A stretch of DNA of 64,000 nucleotides from Glacieibacterium frigidum (GCF_007097155.1 NZ_VJWA01000001.1:496001-560000), one strand, 5' to 3'. Positions 18,302 to 28,788 are shown, counted from the first letter of the stretch. Numbers and translations: made by a program. The notes: a model not told the origin generated them from the sequence alone.

Positions 18302-20568
18302 TGGCGACGATCACCGCCGCGCGCGAGATCCTGCGGGGCCTGCACGATGTCATGGCATCGAAGACGCCCGCGCAGGCGAAGCTCAACGCAGTCGTCGGCA
18401 TCGTCGCCGACGCGCTGACCAGCGAGGTCTGCTCGATCTACCTGCTGCGCGACGGCGCGCTCGAACTCTACGCGACCAAGGGCCTGGCGCAGTCGGCTGT
18501 GCACGTCACGCGCCTCGCGCTCGGCCAGGGCCTCGTCGGCACGATCGCCGCGACGCGTGAGCCGCTGAACCTCGCCGAAGCGCGCGCCCATCCGGATTTC
18601 GCCTATCGCCCCGAGACCGGCGAGGAGGATTATCACAGCTTCGCGGGCGTCCCGATCATCCGCCGCGAAGGTGCGATCGGCGTGCTCGGCGTCCAGCACG
18701 CCGACCCGCGCGAATATGCCGAGGTCGAGATCGAGGCCCTGCAGACCGTCGCGATGGTGCTGTCCGAGCTGCTCGCGGGTGCCGGTCTCGTCGACGATGT
18801 CGCCGCCGCCAAGGCGCGCGCGCAGATCAGCGGGCCGGTGCGGCTGACCGGCCTGAAGCTCGTCGACGGCTTCGGCCGCGGTGTCGCGACGCTTCATCAG
18901 CCGCGCGTCGTCATCGAACACACCGTCGCCGACGATACCGAGGCCGAGCGCCGCCGCGTCTACGGCGCGTTCGAGAAGATGCGCGAGCAGATCGACCGCA
19001 TGATGGGCCAAGCCGAATTCACCGGCGGCGGCGAGCACGATGAGATCCTGGAGACCTACAAGGCCTTCGCCTACGACGAGGGCTGGTCGCGGCGCATCAA
19101 CGAGGCGATCGACACCGGGCTGACCGCCGAAGCCGCGATCGAGCGTGTCCAGCAGCGCACGCGCGCCAAGATGCGCGCCATTCCCGATCCATACCTGCGC
19201 GAGCGGCTGGCCGACCTCGACGACCTGTCGAACCGGCTGATCCGCATCGTCGCGGGGCAGCTCGGTACCGCGGCACAGTCGGGACTGCGCGCCGATATCA
19301 TCCTGCTGGCGCGCAACCTGGGGCCCGCCGAGCTGCTCGAATACGACCGGCGCTTCCTCAAGGGCGTGGTGCTCGAGGAGGGGTCGCTGACTGCGCACGT
19401 GACGATCGTCGCGCGCGCCATGGGAGTGCCCGTGCTGGGCCGCGTCCGCGACTTCCGAACCGCGATCAACGACGGCGACGAGCTGCTGCTCGACGTCGGC
19501 AGCGCCGCGCTGTTCGTCCGCCCGACGACGACGATGGTCAAGTCGTTCACCGCGATGAGCGCGCTGCGCGCCAAGCGTCAGGCGGGCTATGCCAAGCTGC
19601 GCGACCTGCCCGCCGAAACGAAGGACGGGAAGCGCATCGCGCTGCTGATGAACGCCGGTCTGCAGGGCGATGCGGATGCGCTGCGGCTGACCAACGCCGA
19701 CGGCATCGGGCTGTTCAGGACCGAATTCCAGTTCCTCGTCGCCGCCACTCTGCCCAGGCGGGAGCGTCAGACCGCGCTGTACAAGGCGGTCCTCGACGCG
19801 GCGGGCGACAAGCCGGTGATCTTCCGCACCGTCGACATCGGCGGCGACAAGGCCGTCCCCTACATGCGCGAGGAGACCGGCGAGGAGGAGAACCCCGCGA
19901 TGGGGTGGCGCGCGCTGCGCCTCGCGCTCGACCGCGACGGGCTGATGAAGGTCCAGGCGCGTGCGCTGCTCGACGCGGGCGCAGGTCGGACGCTGAATGT
20001 CATGTTCCCGATGATCAGCGAGCCGTGGGAGTTCGACGCCGCCAAGGCGCTGATCGAGGAACAGCGCGCGTGGCTGGTCAAGCGCGGCCGGCCGCTGCCT
20101 ACCGTGATCAACTATGGGGCGATGCTCGAGGTGCCGGCGCTTGCCGATGCGCTCGACGTGCTGCTGCCCAAGGTCGATTTCCTGTCGATCGGCACCAACG
20201 ACCTGACGCAGTTCCTGTTCGCCGCCGACCGCGCCAACCCGCGGCTGGCGGACCGCTACGACTGGTTGAGCCCCAGCGTGCTGCGCTTCCTGCGCCGCAT
20301 CGTGCGGGCGTGCGAGGCCGAGGACGTGCCGGTGACGATCTGCGGCGAGATGGGCGGGCGACCGCTGGAGGCGCTGGCGCTGCTCGCGCTCGGCATCGAG
20401 CGCCTGTCGATCACCCCCGCCGCCGTCCTGCCGATCAAGGCGATGGTGCGCTCGACGACGCTCGAGCCGCTGCGCGCCGCGATGACGGGCTGGCTCGACG
20501 CGCCGGGCAGCGACGTGCGCGCACTGCTGAGTGCGGCGGCGGACGAGGCGGGGGTGGTGCTGGGGTAG
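18301..20568 (+). CDS. ptsP: Nitrogen-type phosphotransferase enzyme I (EI-Ntr)
   Basis: 755 residues. It takes phosphate from phosphoenolpyruvate and passes it to NPr in the PTS-Ntr regulatory chain. An N-terminal GAF domain (about 1-165), which senses glutamine/2-oxoglutarate in homologues, precedes the HPr-binding and swivelling phosphohistidine domain (T-A-H-V-T-I-V-A-R near 364) and the PEP-binding barrel (L-F-R-T-E-F, G-T-N-D-L-T-Q, C-G-E-M-G-G). Its ATG overlaps the stop of the previous gene (TGATG). Confidence 0.95.
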   Translation: MATITAAREILRGLHDVMASKTPAQAKLNAVVGIVADALTSEVCSIYLLRDGALELYATKGLAQSAVHVTRLALGQGLVGTIAATREPLNLAEARAHPDFAYRPETGEEDYHSFAGVPIIRREGAIGVLGVQHADPREYAEVEIEALQTVAMVLSELLAGAGLVDDVAAAKARAQISGPVRLTGLKLVDGFGRGVATLHQPRVVIEHTVADDTEAERRRVYGAFEKMREQIDRMMGQAEFTGGGEHDEILETYKAFAYDEGWSRRINEAIDTGLTAEAAIERVQQRTRAKMRAIPDPYLRERLADLDDLSNRLIRIVAGQLGTAAQSGLRADIILLARNLGPAELLEYDRRFLKGVVLEEGSLTAHVTIVARAMGVPVLGRVRDFRTAINDGDELLLDVGSAALFVRPTTTMVKSFTAMSALRAKRQAGYAKLRDLPAETKDGKRIALLMNAGLQGDADALRLTNADGIGLFRTEFQFLVAATLPRRERQTALYKAVLDAAGDKPVIFRTVDIGGDKAVPYMREETGEEENPAMGWRALRLALDRDGLMKVQARALLDAGAGRTLNVMFPMISEPWEFDAAKALIEEQRAWLVKRGRPLPTVINYGAMLEVPALADALDVLLPKVDFLSIGTNDLTQFLFAADRANPRLADRYDWLSPSVLRFLRRIVRACEAEDVPVTICGEMGGRPLEALALLALGIERLSITPAAVLPIKAMVRSTTLEPLRAAMTGWLDAPGSDVRALLSAAADEAGVVLG

Positions 20569-20620
20569 GTACGCACGCCGGTTAAAGACTTTTCGCGCCC
20601 TGTCTGCCAATAGCGCCTGC

Positions 20621-21649
20621 ATGAAGTTCCTCGACCAGGCCAAGATCTACCTCCGCTCCGGACAGGGCGGTGACGGCGCGGTGTCGTTCCGCCGCGAGAA
20701 GTTCGTCGAATATGGCGGGCCCGACGGCGGCGATGGCGGCAAGGGCGGCGACATCATCTTCGAAAGCGTCGCCGGGCTGAATACGCTGATCGACTTCCGC
20801 TATGCCCAGCATTTCAAGGCCCAGCGCGGCGGCGGCGGGGCAGGCCGCAACCGCACCGGCGCGGGCGGCGACGACCTGTTGATCAAGGTGCCGGTCGGGA
20901 CGCAGGTCATCGACGAGGACGGCGACACGCTGCTCGCGGACTTCACTGCGCCGGGCCAGCGCATCGTGCTGCTGCGCGGCGGCGACGGCGGTAAGGGCAA
21001 CGACTTCTACAAATCCTCGACCAACCGCGCGCCGCGCCAGTTTCAGCCCGGGTTTCCTGGCGCTGAATGCTGGGTCTGGCTGCGGCTGAAGCTGCTCGCC
21101 GATGCCGGGTTGCTGGGGGCGCCCAACGCCGGCAAGTCGACCCTGCTCAATGCCGTCACCAACGCCGACGCCAAGGTCGGGGCGTACCCGTTCACGACGC
21201 TGAAGCCGCAGCTCGGCGTCGTCGCGTGGAAGAACCGCGAGTTCGTCATGGCCGACATCCCCGGCCTGATCGAGGGTGCCGCCGACGGCGTCGGCATCGG
21301 CGACCGATTCCTCGGGCATATCGAGCGCTGCCGCATCCTGCTGCACCTCGTCGATGCGAGCGGCGACGATCCGGTCGGCATGTATGAAACCGTGCGCGAC
21401 GAACTCGCCGCCTACGGCGAGGGCCTCGACGACAAGGACGAGATCGTCGCGCTGTCCAAGTCCGACGCGGTCGATCCGAAGGTCCTGGCGAAGCTGCAGA
21501 AGAAGCTGGCGAAAGTGTCGGGGGCGGAGGTGTTCACTCTGTCGGCCGCCACGCACGAGGGGGTGGACGCGGTCCTCGACCGGCTGATCGAGGTGGTCGG
21601 GCGCAGCGCTGCGCCGGTCGGGGGAGTGAAGGCGTGGACGCCCGTCTAG
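20621..21649 (+). CDS. obgE: GTPase Obg/CgtA
   Basis: 342 residues. It is an essential ribosome-associated GTPase in 50S assembly and stress responses. The glycine-rich Obg fold (about 1-158, with G-G-x-G-G-D-G-G and G-G-x-G-K-G-N repeats) is followed by the G domain: G1 G-A-P-N-A-G-K-S, switch region P-F-T-T-L, G3 [10 protein letters not shown]4 variant S-K-S-D. No C-terminal OCT domain is present. The proB start lies inside its last codons. Confidence 0.96.
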   Translation: MKFLDQAKIYLRSGQGGDGAVSFRREKFVEYGGPDGGDGGKGGDIIFESVAGLNTLIDFRYAQHFKAQRGGGGAGRNRTGAGGDDLLIKVPVGTQVIDEDGDTLLADFTAPGQRIVLLRGGDGGKGNDFYKSSTNRAPRQFQPGFPGAECWVWLRLKLLADAGLLGAPNAGKSTLLNAVTNADAKVGAYPFTTLKPQLGVVAWKNREFVMADIPGLIEGAADGVGIGDRFLGHIERCRILLHLVDASGDDPVGMYETVRDELAAYGEGLDDKDEIVALSKSDAVDPKVLAKLQKKLAKVSGAEVFTLSAATHEGVDAVLDRLIEVVGRSAAPVGGVKAWTPV

Positions 21650-22746
21650 CTCCTTTCGCCACCACCCCGCGCCTCGTCGTCAAGATCGGCTCCTCGCTCC
21701 TCGTCGAGGGCGGTGCGATCCGGCAGACCTGGCTCGCGTCGGTCGTCGCCGACATCGCCGCGTGCCGCGCGGACGGGCAGCAGGTCGTCGTCGTCTCGTC
21801 GGGGGCGATCGCGCTCGGCGCGCGGCGGCTGAAGCTGGGCAAGGGCGGGCGCGGCAGCCTCGACGACGCGCAGGCCGCCGCCGCAGTCGGCCAGATCGCC
21901 CTTGCCCGCGCCTGGGCCGAGCTATTCGCCGGCCACGGCATCGAGGCGGCGCAAATCCTGCTGACGCTGGGCGATCTCGAGGACCGGCGGCGCTACCTGA
22001 ACGTCGCGGCGACGCTCGACCGGCTGCTGGCGCTCGGCGCAGTGCCGATCCTCAACGAGAACGACTCGGTCGCGACGCAGGAGATCCGCTTCGGCGACAA
22101 CGACCGGCTTGCGGCACGCTCGGGGCAGGCGGCAGGGGCGGGCGCGGTGATCCTGCTCTCCGACATCGACGGGCTGTACACGGCCAACCCGTGCGAGCCG
22201 GGCGCGACGCTGATCCCGACCGTCGCGCGCATCGACGACGTCGCGCACATGGCCGACGGCCGCTCGGCATCGGGCCTCGGCACCGGGGGCATGGCGGCGA
22301 AGATTGCGGCAGCGCGCATCGCGGTTCAGGCGGGCATGCCGCTCGCGATCGTTGACGGACGACGCGACCACCCGCTCACAGCATTTGCTAAGACCGGCCA
22401 CGGCACGGTGTTCACCGCCGAAAGTTGCACCAGCGCCCGCAAGGCCTGGCTCGCCGGCCGCCTGACCGTCGCGGGCCGCCTGACCATCGACGCCGGCGCA
22501 GCGGCTGCCCTCGCAACCGGCAAGAGCCTGCTCGCCGCCGGCGTCGTCTCGGTCGACGGCGACTTCGCACGCGGCGACGCCGTCGAGATCGCTCACGCGG
22601 GTTCGGTCATCGCCCGCGGCCTCACCGCCTACGACGCCCCCGACGCCCGCGCCATCGCCGGCGCCCGCAGCGACGCCCAGGCCGCCATCCTCGGCTACGC
22701 ACCCCGCGCCGCGATGGTGCATCGGGATCAGTTGGTGATGGTGTAG
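21634..22746 (+). CDS. proB: Glutamate 5-kinase
   Basis: 370 residues, GTG start overlapping obg by 16 bases, with GGGGAG seven bases upstream. It makes gamma-glutamyl phosphate, the first step of proline synthesis. The amino-acid-kinase domain ([23 protein letters not shown]) is followed by a C-terminal PUA domain (from about 275). proA, the next enzyme, is separated from it by an unrelated HNH gene. Confidence 0.96.
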   Translation: MDARLAPFATTPRLVVKIGSSLLVEGGAIRQTWLASVVADIAACRADGQQVVVVSSGAIALGARRLKLGKGGRGSLDDAQAAAAVGQIALARAWAELFAGHGIEAAQILLTLGDLEDRRRYLNVAATLDRLLALGAVPILNENDSVATQEIRFGDNDRLAARSGQAAGAGAVILLSDIDGLYTANPCEPGATLIPTVARIDDVAHMADGRSASGLGTGGMAAKIAAARIAVQAGMPLAIVDGRRDHPLTAFAKTGHGTVFTAESCTSARKAWLAGRLTVAGRLTIDAGAAAALATGKSLLAAGVVSVDGDFARGDAVEIAHAGSVIARGLTAYDAPDARAIAGARSDAQAAILGYAPRAAMVHRDQLVMV

Positions 22747-22755
22747 GTCGTTCGC

Positions 22756-23655
22756 ATGGCCTTTGGTGTCTTCATCCACCGCTTCGATTCGATCTACGAC
22801 GACAGCCCAGCTGAGCGTTATCAGTTCCCGAGCCAGTACCTCAGCCGTGTGCAGGCCTGTATCGGCGACTGGATCATCTACTATGAGCCTCGGAAGGTCG
22901 CAGAAACGCGCGGCTACTTTGCGACTGCAAAGGTTGCCGCGGTGACGCCCGATCCCAGCGTGCGGAACATGTTCGTCGCGCTGATCGAGCCCGGCAGCTA
23001 CCTGCCGTTCACCGAGCCAGTAGCATTTGTCGGGCCTGGAGGTCTGGTCGAGCAAGGCTTGTTGAACGACGAAGGCCGAATCTCGGGACGCGCCCAATCA
23101 GCTGTTCGACCGCTATCAGCCGCCGACTTCAAACGCATTATCGATCTCGGCCTTCAGGATAGGACCGTGCTGCTTCCGCGCGACGAGCCACAATCCGCTG
23201 CCTTTGAGATGCGCGAGGAGCAGGTGCCTTGGCAGTTTGACAACGTCCGTGAGCGCATCTCAATCCTGAGCACCCGGGCAGTTCGAGACAGAGTTTTTCG
23301 GAAAGTTGTTTTGCAGGCGTACGATGAGCGCTGCGCAATGACCGGCCTCAAGTTGATCAATGGGGGTGGACGCGCCGAGGCAGATGCCGCGCATATCCGG
23401 CCGGTGCAAGCGAACGGACCCGACATCGTCAGCAACGGGCTGGCGTTGTCAGGCACAGCGCATTGGATGTTCGACCGCGGCTTGATCAGCCTCGCCGACG
23501 ATCTCACGATACTCGTATCGAGGCAGGCAAACGATCCGGATAGTATTCGGGCGTTGATCAACGAGAATGGACGCGCGACGGCACCGATGCGGGCGGCAGA
23601 CCGGCCGCATCCGAGTTTCCTCCAGTGGCATCGAGAGATGACGTTCAAGCAGTAG
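22756..23655 (+). CDS. HNH endonuclease domain protein, restriction-like
   Basis: 299 residues. The C-terminal part (about 190-265) is an HNH_2-type nuclease module: Y-D-E-R-C-A-M-T-G-L, then A-D-A-A-H-I-R-P-V, N-G-L-A-L and H-W-M-F-D-R-G. The N-terminal 110 residues (G-D-W-I-I-Y-Y-E-P-R-K-V then G-Y-F-A-T-A-K-V) look like a small beta-barrel reader domain of PUA/EVE type, an inference from pattern only. Base composition is visibly less GC-rich than its neighbours. It sits between proB and proA and may be an acquired defence gene. Confidence 0.75.
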   Translation: MAFGVFIHRFDSIYDDSPAERYQFPSQYLSRVQACIGDWIIYYEPRKVAETRGYFATAKVAAVTPDPSVRNMFVALIEPGSYLPFTEPVAFVGPGGLVEQGLLNDEGRISGRAQSAVRPLSAADFKRIIDLGLQDRTVLLPRDEPQSAAFEMREEQVPWQFDNVRERISILSTRAVRDRVFRKVVLQAYDERCAMTGLKLINGGGRAEADAAHIRPVQANGPDIVSNGLALSGTAHWMFDRGLISLADDLTILVSRQANDPDSIRALINENGRATAPMRAADRPHPSFLQWHREMTFKQ

Positions 23656-23717
23656 CCGCGCACAGCTGAGGCGAGGCTATCCAACTCCGGTGCTTTGCGG
23701 CGCCGGCGCATTCTGAC

Positions 23718-24968
23718 ATGGACGCGCCAATGTCTAATGCGGAAGCCAACCAGTCGATCGATGTTCTCGCGAGCGCGGCGCGCCGCGCGTCGGCGGTGCT
23801 GTCCCGCACGCCTACCCCGGTGAAGGCCGCCGCCATCCGCGCCGCCGCCAGCGCGATCCGCGTGCATGCTGCCGCGATCCTGGCTGTGAACGCGGCCGAC
23901 ATGGCATCCGCCCAGCATCTTGACGAGGCGATGCGCGACCGGCTGCTGCTGACACCCGAGCGGGTCGAGGCGATGGCTGCGGGGCTCGACACGGTGGCGG
24001 GGCTCGACGATCCCGTGGGGCGCATCATCGACGCGTGGGAGCGGCCCAACGGGCTGCGCTTCGAGCGGGTGCGCGTGCCGCTCGGCGTCATCGGGATCAT
24101 CTACGAGAGCCGGCCCAATGTCACGGCCGACGCTGGCGCGCTGTGCGTGATGGCGGGCAATGCCTGCATCCTGCGCGGCGGCAGCGAGGCACGGGGCTCG
24201 AACGCGGCGATCCATGCGGCTCTGGTCGAGGGGCTGGTAAGCGCCGGGTTGCCCGCCGAGGCCATTCAGCTCGTCGGCGACCCCGACCGGGCACTGGTCG
24301 GTGCCATGCTCGCGGCACATGGCGGAATCGACGTCATCATCCCGCGCGGGGGCAAGGGCCTCGTCGCGCGCGTCCAGGCCGAGGCGCGGGTGCCGGTGCT
24401 CGCGCACTTGGACGGAATCAACCACGTCTATGTCGACGCCGCCGCCGACCGGGCAAGGGCTGAGGCGATTGTCGTCAACGCCAAGCTGCGCCGCACGGGC
24501 GTCTGCGGCGCGATGGAGACCGTGCTGATCGACCGCGGCTATCCGCACGCCCGGGCACTCGTCGCGGCGCTGATCGACGCCGGCTGCGAGGTGCGCGGCG
24601 ATGCCGGTCTCGACGCGCGCATCGTCGCACCGGCGGCGTTCGACACCGAGTGGCTGGCGGGCATCGCCTCGGTCGCGCTGGTCGACGGGGTGGGCGGTGC
24701 GCTCGCGCACATCGCCGCGCACGGCTCCCAGCACACCGATGCGATCGTCACCGAGGACCCTGCCGCCGCGGCGCGCTTCCTGGCCGAATGCGACTCGGCG
24801 ATCGTCCTGCACAACGCCTCGACCCAGTTTGCCGACGGCGGCGAGTTCGGCTTCGGCGCCGAAATCGGCATCGCGACCGGCCGCCTCCACGCCCGCGGCC
24901 CCGTGGCGCTGGAGGGGCTGACGACGTATAAGACGCTGGTGCACGGGCAAGGACAGGTGCGGCCATGA
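23718..24968 (+). CDS. proA: Gamma-glutamyl phosphate reductase
   Basis: 416 residues. It reduces gamma-glutamyl phosphate to glutamate semialdehyde with NADPH. Aldehyde-dehydrogenase-like fold with the [10 protein letters not shown] motif, R-G-G-K-G-L and the catalytic cysteine in [12 protein letters not shown] second possible start is the ATG at 23730. It is separated from proB by the HNH gene and a 62-base spacer, so it may have its own promoter. Confidence 0.96.
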   Translation: MDAPMSNAEANQSIDVLASAARRASAVLSRTPTPVKAAAIRAAASAIRVHAAAILAVNAADMASAQHLDEAMRDRLLLTPERVEAMAAGLDTVAGLDDPVGRIIDAWERPNGLRFERVRVPLGVIGIIYESRPNVTADAGALCVMAGNACILRGGSEARGSNAAIHAALVEGLVSAGLPAEAIQLVGDPDRALVGAMLAAHGGIDVIIPRGGKGLVARVQAEARVPVLAHLDGINHVYVDAAADRARAEAIVVNAKLRRTGVCGAMETVLIDRGYPHARALVAALIDAGCEVRGDAGLDARIVAPAAFDTEWLAGIASVALVDGVGGALAHIAAHGSQHTDAIVTEDPAAAARFLAECDSAIVLHNASTQFADGGEFGFGAEIGIATGRLHARGPVALEGLTTYKTLVHGQGQVRP

Positions 24969-24990
24969 CGGCACGGCGCGGCCTTCTCCG

Positions 24991-25563
24991 CTGAAGCGGG
25001 TCGGCATTCTTGGCGGATCGTTCAACCCCGCGCATGGCGGGCATCGGCGCGTCGCGATGGCGGCGCTCGACCGGCTGGGGCTCGACGAGGTGTGGCTGAT
25101 GGTCAGTCCGCAGAACCCGCTCAAGGGCACCGCCGGCATGGCGCCGCTCGCCGACCGGCTGGCGTCCGCGCGCGCGGTCGCGCGGCATCCGCGGATCAAG
25201 GCTCGTGCGCTCGAGGTCGATCTCGGCACCCGCTACGCTGTCGACACCGCGCGCGCGCTGGTCCGGCGCTTTCCGGGGCATCGCTTCATCTGGCTGATGG
25301 GCGAGGATAATCTGGTCGAGCTGCACCGCTGGCGCGACTGGCGCGGCTTCGCGCGGACCGTGGCGATTGCCGTTTTCGCGCGTCCGGGCTATGGGGGAGC
25401 GGCGCGTACCGCCCCGGCGATGGCGTGGCTGCGGCGCTGGCGGCACGGCGCGCGCGACTGGGCACGCTGGAACCCACCCGCAATCCTGTTCGTCGACATG
25501 CGGCTTGATCCGCGTTCGGCGAGCGCCATCCGGCGGACCCGCCCCGACTGGGCCCAGACTTGA
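24991..25563 (+). CDS. nadD: Nicotinate-nucleotide adenylyltransferase, non-AUG start
   Basis: 190 residues if read from the CTG at 24991. It makes deamido-NAD from nicotinate mononucleotide and ATP. The nucleotidyltransferase signature G-G-S-F-N-P-A-H-G-G-H begins eight residues after this start, and the G-E-D-N-L-V-E-L-H-R-W and S-A-S-A-I-R segments follow. There is no in-frame ATG, GTG or TTG before that signature. A mini-frame from the ATG at 24965 ends in a TGA that overlaps the CTG, so coupled re-initiation is possible. The first ATG (25057) would delete the active site. Confidence 0.85.
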   Translation: MKRVGILGGSFNPAHGGHRRVAMAALDRLGLDEVWLMVSPQNPLKGTAGMAPLADRLASARAVARHPRIKARALEVDLGTRYAVDTARALVRRFPGHRFIWLMGEDNLVELHRWRDWRGFARTVAIAVFARPGYGGAARTAPAMAWLRRWRHGARDWARWNPPAILFVDMRLDPRSASAIRRTRPDWAQT

Positions 25564-25589
25564 CGTAAAACCGACATGAGGACGAAATC

Positions 25590-26033
25590 TTGGCACTGAC
25601 CCCCGCAGGCCCCGGCGACGCTGCCGTCACCGCGCTCCACGAGCTGATCATGGCATCGCTCGACGACGACCAAGCGGTCGAGATCGTCACCATTCCGCTG
25701 ACCGGCAAGACCAGCATCGCCGACCACATGGTCGTCGCCAGCGGGCGCTCGTCGCGCCAGGTCGCGTCGATGGCGGGAAAGATCGCCGAGCGCATCAAGA
25801 CCGAACTGCGCCAGAATGTCCGCATCGAGGGCCTGCCGACTGCCGACTGGGTGCTGATCGATGCCGGCGACGTGATCGTCCACCTGTTCCGCCCCGAGGT
25901 GCGCAGCTTCTACAATCTCGAGAAGATGTGGTCCGCCGACGGCCCCAGCGGCTCGACCAGCGAGCGCCGCGCGCCGCCGAAGGCCGTGACGCCCGAGGAC
26001 GCCGAGCCCGCCGCCGACCTCGCGCCCGAGTGA
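25590..26033 (+). CDS. rsfS: Ribosomal silencing factor RsfS
   Basis: 147 residues, TTG start with GAGGA seven bases upstream. The Iojap/RsfS family binds ribosomal protein uL14 and blocks subunit joining in starvation. Family pattern: I-A-D-H-M-V-V-A-S-G-R-S, G-L-P-T-A-D-W-V-L-I-D-A-G-D-V-I-V-H and the F-R-P-E-V-R-x-F-Y-x-L-E-x-x-W ending. A disordered Pro/Glu tail of about 30 residues follows. It lies in the common nadD-rsfS-rlmH order and overlaps rlmH. Confidence 0.95.
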   Translation: MALTPAGPGDAAVTALHELIMASLDDDQAVEIVTIPLTGKTSIADHMVVASGRSSRQVASMAGKIAERIKTELRQNVRIEGLPTADWVLIDAGDVIVHLFRPEVRSFYNLEKMWSADGPSGSTSERRAPPKAVTPEDAEPAADLAPE

Positions 26034-26449
26034 AGCTCCACATCGTCGCGCGCGGACGGATCGGGCGCGACCCCGAAGCGGAGATCGTCGCCCGCTACGT
26101 CAAGCGCATGGCGTGGCCGACGACCGTCACCGAATTGAGTGAAGCGACGCCCTTGCCGCTGCCGGTCGCGCGGTCGCGGACCGTAGTGCTCGACGAGCGC
26201 GGCACCGCGCTCGACACTCGGGCGCTTGCCGATGTGCTGTCGAAGTGGCGCGACGGGGGCGTGAGCGAGGCGCGCTTCCTGATCGGCGCGGCGGACGGGC
26301 ACGACGACGCGACGCGCGCGAGCGCCGACCTGCTGCTGTCGTTCGGCCCCGCGACTTGGCCGCACCTGCTGCTGCGCGCGATGCTCGCGGAGCAGCTGTA
26401 CCGCACGACGAGTTTGCTGGCGGGGCATCCGTACCACCGCGAGGGTTGA
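26030..26449 (+). CDS. rlmH: 23S rRNA pseudouridine-1915 N3-methyltransferase
   Basis: 139 residues, GTG start overlapping the rsfS stop (GTGA). A small SPOUT methyltransferase acting on the 70S ribosome. The trefoil-knot motifs are V-L-D-E-R-G, F-L-I-G-A-A-D-G (usually I-G-G-A-D-G) and A-E-Q-L-Y-R-T-x-x-L-L-A-G-H-P-Y-H-R at the C-terminus. Ends the nadD-rsfS-rlmH cluster just before a hairpin. Confidence 0.94.
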   Translation: MKLHIVARGRIGRDPEAEIVARYVKRMAWPTTVTELSEATPLPLPVARSRTVVLDERGTALDTRALADVLSKWRDGGVSEARFLIGAADGHDDATRASADLLLSFGPATWPHLLLRAMLAEQLYRTTSLLAGHPYHREG

Positions 26450-26453
26450 GTCC

Positions 26454-26479
26454 GGCATCCCGGCTTTCGCCGGGATGCC
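26454..26479. terminator. Hairpin between convergent rlmH and hydrolase genes
   Basis: A perfect 11-bp stem (26454-26464 with 26469-26479) and a four-base TTTC loop start four bases after the rlmH stop, 12 bases before the stop of the convergent hydrolase gene. There is no run of T. It may act as a bidirectional terminator or be a copy of a dispersed REP-like palindrome. Confidence 0.5.
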
Positions 26480-26490
26480 AAACAGTCAAT

Positions 26491-27321
26491 TCAGGCCGCG
26501 TCGAGCCCGCGCAGGAAGGTCAGCAGGTCCGCCGTGACCTTGTCCTTGTGCGTCGCCAGCAGGCCATGCGGCGCGCCGTCGTACTCGATCAGCTGCGACC
26601 CCGGGATCGCGCGCGCGGCGGCGCGGCCCGAGATGTCGATCGGCACGGTTTTGTCGGCGGTGCCGTGGATGATCAGCGTCGGGACTGTGAAGCTCGCGAG
26701 GTCGGGGCGGAAGTCGGTCTTGGCGAAGGCATCGACGCAGTCGAGCGTGCCCTTGAGGCCCGCCTGCAGCGCCAGCGACGTCGACCAGTCGATGACCTCG
26801 GCGCTGACCGGCGACGAGATCAGCCCGGCGCCGTAGAAGCTCTTCATGAACCCCGCGAGGAACTTGGGTCGGTCCTCGAGGATGCCTGCCTTGATCTCGT
26901 CGAACACCGCCTCGGGGGCGCCGTCGGGGTTGGTGCCGTCCTGCAGCAGGTAGGGCACCACCGACGCGACCAGCACCGCGGCGCGCGCCTGGCCGGGGAA
27001 GCGCGTCAGGAAACGCGCGACCTCGCCGCCGCCCATCGAGAAGCCGATCAGCACGGGGTTGTCGGCTTCGGTCGCCTCGATCACCGCCGCCAGGTCGTCG
27101 GCGAGCGTGTCATAGTCGTAGCCGTCCCACGCCTGCTCCGACCGGCCGAAGCCGCGGCGGTCGTAGGCGATGACGCGGAAGCCGGCATTGGCGATGGCAT
27201 AGGCCTGGTCGTCCCAGCTATCGGCATTCAGCGGCCAGCCGTGCAGCAGCACCACCGCCGGGCCGTCGCCCCACTCCTTGATGTACAGCTCGGCGCCATC
27301 CGAACCTTCGACATAGGGCAT
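26491..27321 (-). CDS. Alpha/beta hydrolase, cofactor-free haloperoxidase (perhydrolase) type
   Basis: 276 residues. The oxyanion segment L-L-H-G-W-P-L, nucleophile elbow G-F-S-M-G-G, acid G-T-A-D-K-T-V-P and the catalytic His in G-A-P-H-G-L complete the triad. The overall pattern (W-x-D-Q-A, A-Y-D-R-R-G-F-G-R-S, S-x-V-P-Y-L-L) is that of non-haem chloroperoxidases/arylesterases. Cytoplasmic, with no signal peptide. A strong AAAGGAG precedes the ATG. The natural substrate is unknown. Confidence 0.9.
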   Translation of the reverse strand: MPYVEGSDGAELYIKEWGDGPAVVLLHGWPLNADSWDDQAYAIANAGFRVIAYDRRGFGRSEQAWDGYDYDTLADDLAAVIEATEADNPVLIGFSMGGGEVARFLTRFPGQARAAVLVASVVPYLLQDGTNPDGAPEAVFDEIKAGILEDRPKFLAGFMKSFYGAGLISSPVSAEVIDWSTSLALQAGLKGTLDCVDAFAKTDFRPDLASFTVPTLIIHGTADKTVPIDISGRAAARAIPGSQLIEYDGAPHGLLATHKDKVTADLLTFLRGLDAA

Positions 27322-27448
27322 GATCGTCTCCTTTGAATGCCGCCACCGAACGCCTGCGTGCGGCAACGTATCCGCCGCGTGTGCACTGTGGCGTTCGGAC
27401 GTTGCAATGCTATGATAGAGCTTCCCGGGGGCGGGAGGAGTCTCGATC

Positions 27449-28777
27449 ATGCTGTCGAACCGCTGGAAGATCGCGCTGCCGCTGGCGGCGCTGGCGCTGA
27501 TCCCGGCTAGCGCTGCGGTCAATGCCGCGGCCGAGAGCGACACCTACAAGCAGCTCGACACGCTTATGGACGTGTTCGAGCGTGTGCGTACCGATTATGT
27601 CGACAAGGTCGACGACAAGACGCTGATCGAAGGCGCGATCAACGGCATGCTCGCCAGCCTCGACCCGCACTCGGGCTATCTCGACGCGCGCGACTTCGGC
27701 AACATGCGCCAGACCACCGACGGCGAATATGGCGGGCTCGGCCTGACGGTCTCGACCGAGGAGGGTGCGGTCAAGGTCATCGCGCCGACCGACGACACGC
27801 CCGCGGCGCGCGCGGGGCTCAAGCCCGGCGATTACATCACCCACCTCGACGGCGAGCTGCTGTACGGCCTGACGCTCAACGACGCGGTCGACAAGATGCG
27901 CGGCGCGCCGGGCACGACGATCAAGATCACCGTCGTCCGCGAAGGCAGCCCCAAGCCGATCGACTATACGCTGAAGCGCGAGGTCATCCAGATCCGCCCG
28001 GTCAAGTCCGACGTGAAGGGCACTGTGGGCGTCATCCGCATCTCGGCGTTCAACAAGAAGACCGGCGACGCGACGCGCGCCGCCGTCGCCGATATCGAGA
28101 AGAAGCTGGGGCCGAAGTTGACCGGCTTCGTCATCGACCTGCGCTCGAACCCGGGCGGCCTGCTCGACCAGGCGATCGAGGTCAGCGACGTGTTCCTCGA
28201 CCGCGGCGAGATCGTCTCGCAGCGCGGCCGCGCCAAGACCGACATCCAGCGTTATTACGCGCGCGCCGGCGACCTGACCGGCGGGCGGCCGATCGTCGTT
28301 CTCGTCGACGAGGGCTCGGCCTCGGCGTCGGAAATCGTCGCGGGTGCCTTGCAGGATCACCGCCGCGCCGTCGTGCTGGGTGCGCGCAGCTTCGGCAAGG
28401 GCTCGGTCCAGACGCTGCTCCCGCTGAGCACCGAAGGCACGGGCATTCGCCTGACCACGGCGCGCTACTTCACGCCCGCCGGGCGCTCGGTTCAGGAGGG
28501 CGGCATCGAACCCGACATCACCGTGCCGCAGCTTAGCGACGCCGTCGTGCGCGACCGGCCGCGGCTGCGCGAGGCCGACCTGCGCCGCCACCTCGTCAAC
28601 GAGATCAAGGCGACTGACGACAAGCTGGTCGAGGCCGACGCCAAGCCCGATCCGCGCTTCACCGAGACTGCCGAGAGCCTGAAAAAGGCGGGCATTCTCG
28701 ACTATCAGCTCGACTATGCGGTCAAGCTGATCGGCCGCACGGCGATGGCGGCACCGGTGCAGACGGCGTCGCGCTGA
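27449..28777 (+). CDS. ctpA: Carboxyl-terminal processing protease, S41 family (CtpA type)
   Basis: 442 residues. An N-terminal signal peptide (to about 28) targets it to the periplasm. The N-terminal helical segment is followed by a PDZ domain (about 85-165, G-L-x-V-S-T-E-E-G and A-G-L-K-P-G-D-Y-I) and the S41 catalytic domain, with Ser near 290 (E-G-S-A-S-A-S-E) and Lys near 315 (F-G-K-G-S-V-Q). It trims C-termini of envelope proteins or peptidoglycan hydrolases in other bacteria. GGAGG lies upstream of the ATG. Confidence 0.94.
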   Translation: MLSNRWKIALPLAALALIPASAAVNAAAESDTYKQLDTLMDVFERVRTDYVDKVDDKTLIEGAINGMLASLDPHSGYLDARDFGNMRQTTDGEYGGLGLTVSTEEGAVKVIAPTDDTPAARAGLKPGDYITHLDGELLYGLTLNDAVDKMRGAPGTTIKITVVREGSPKPIDYTLKREVIQIRPVKSDVKGTVGVIRISAFNKKTGDATRAAVADIEKKLGPKLTGFVIDLRSNPGGLLDQAIEVSDVFLDRGEIVSQRGRAKTDIQRYYARAGDLTGGRPIVVLVDEGSASASEIVAGALQDHRRAVVLGARSFGKGSVQTLLPLSTEGTGIRLTTARYFTPAGRSVQEGGIEPDITVPQLSDAVVRDRPRLREADLRRHLVNEIKATDDKLVEADAKPDPRFTETAESLKKAGILDYQLDYAVKLIGRTAMAAPVQTASR

Positions 28778-28788
28778 CCTCTGGAGGG

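Noticed and set aside
18115-20643. An 842-codon minus-strand frame opposite ptsP
   Set aside because: Same low-information composition; ptsP motifs on the plus strand are complete.
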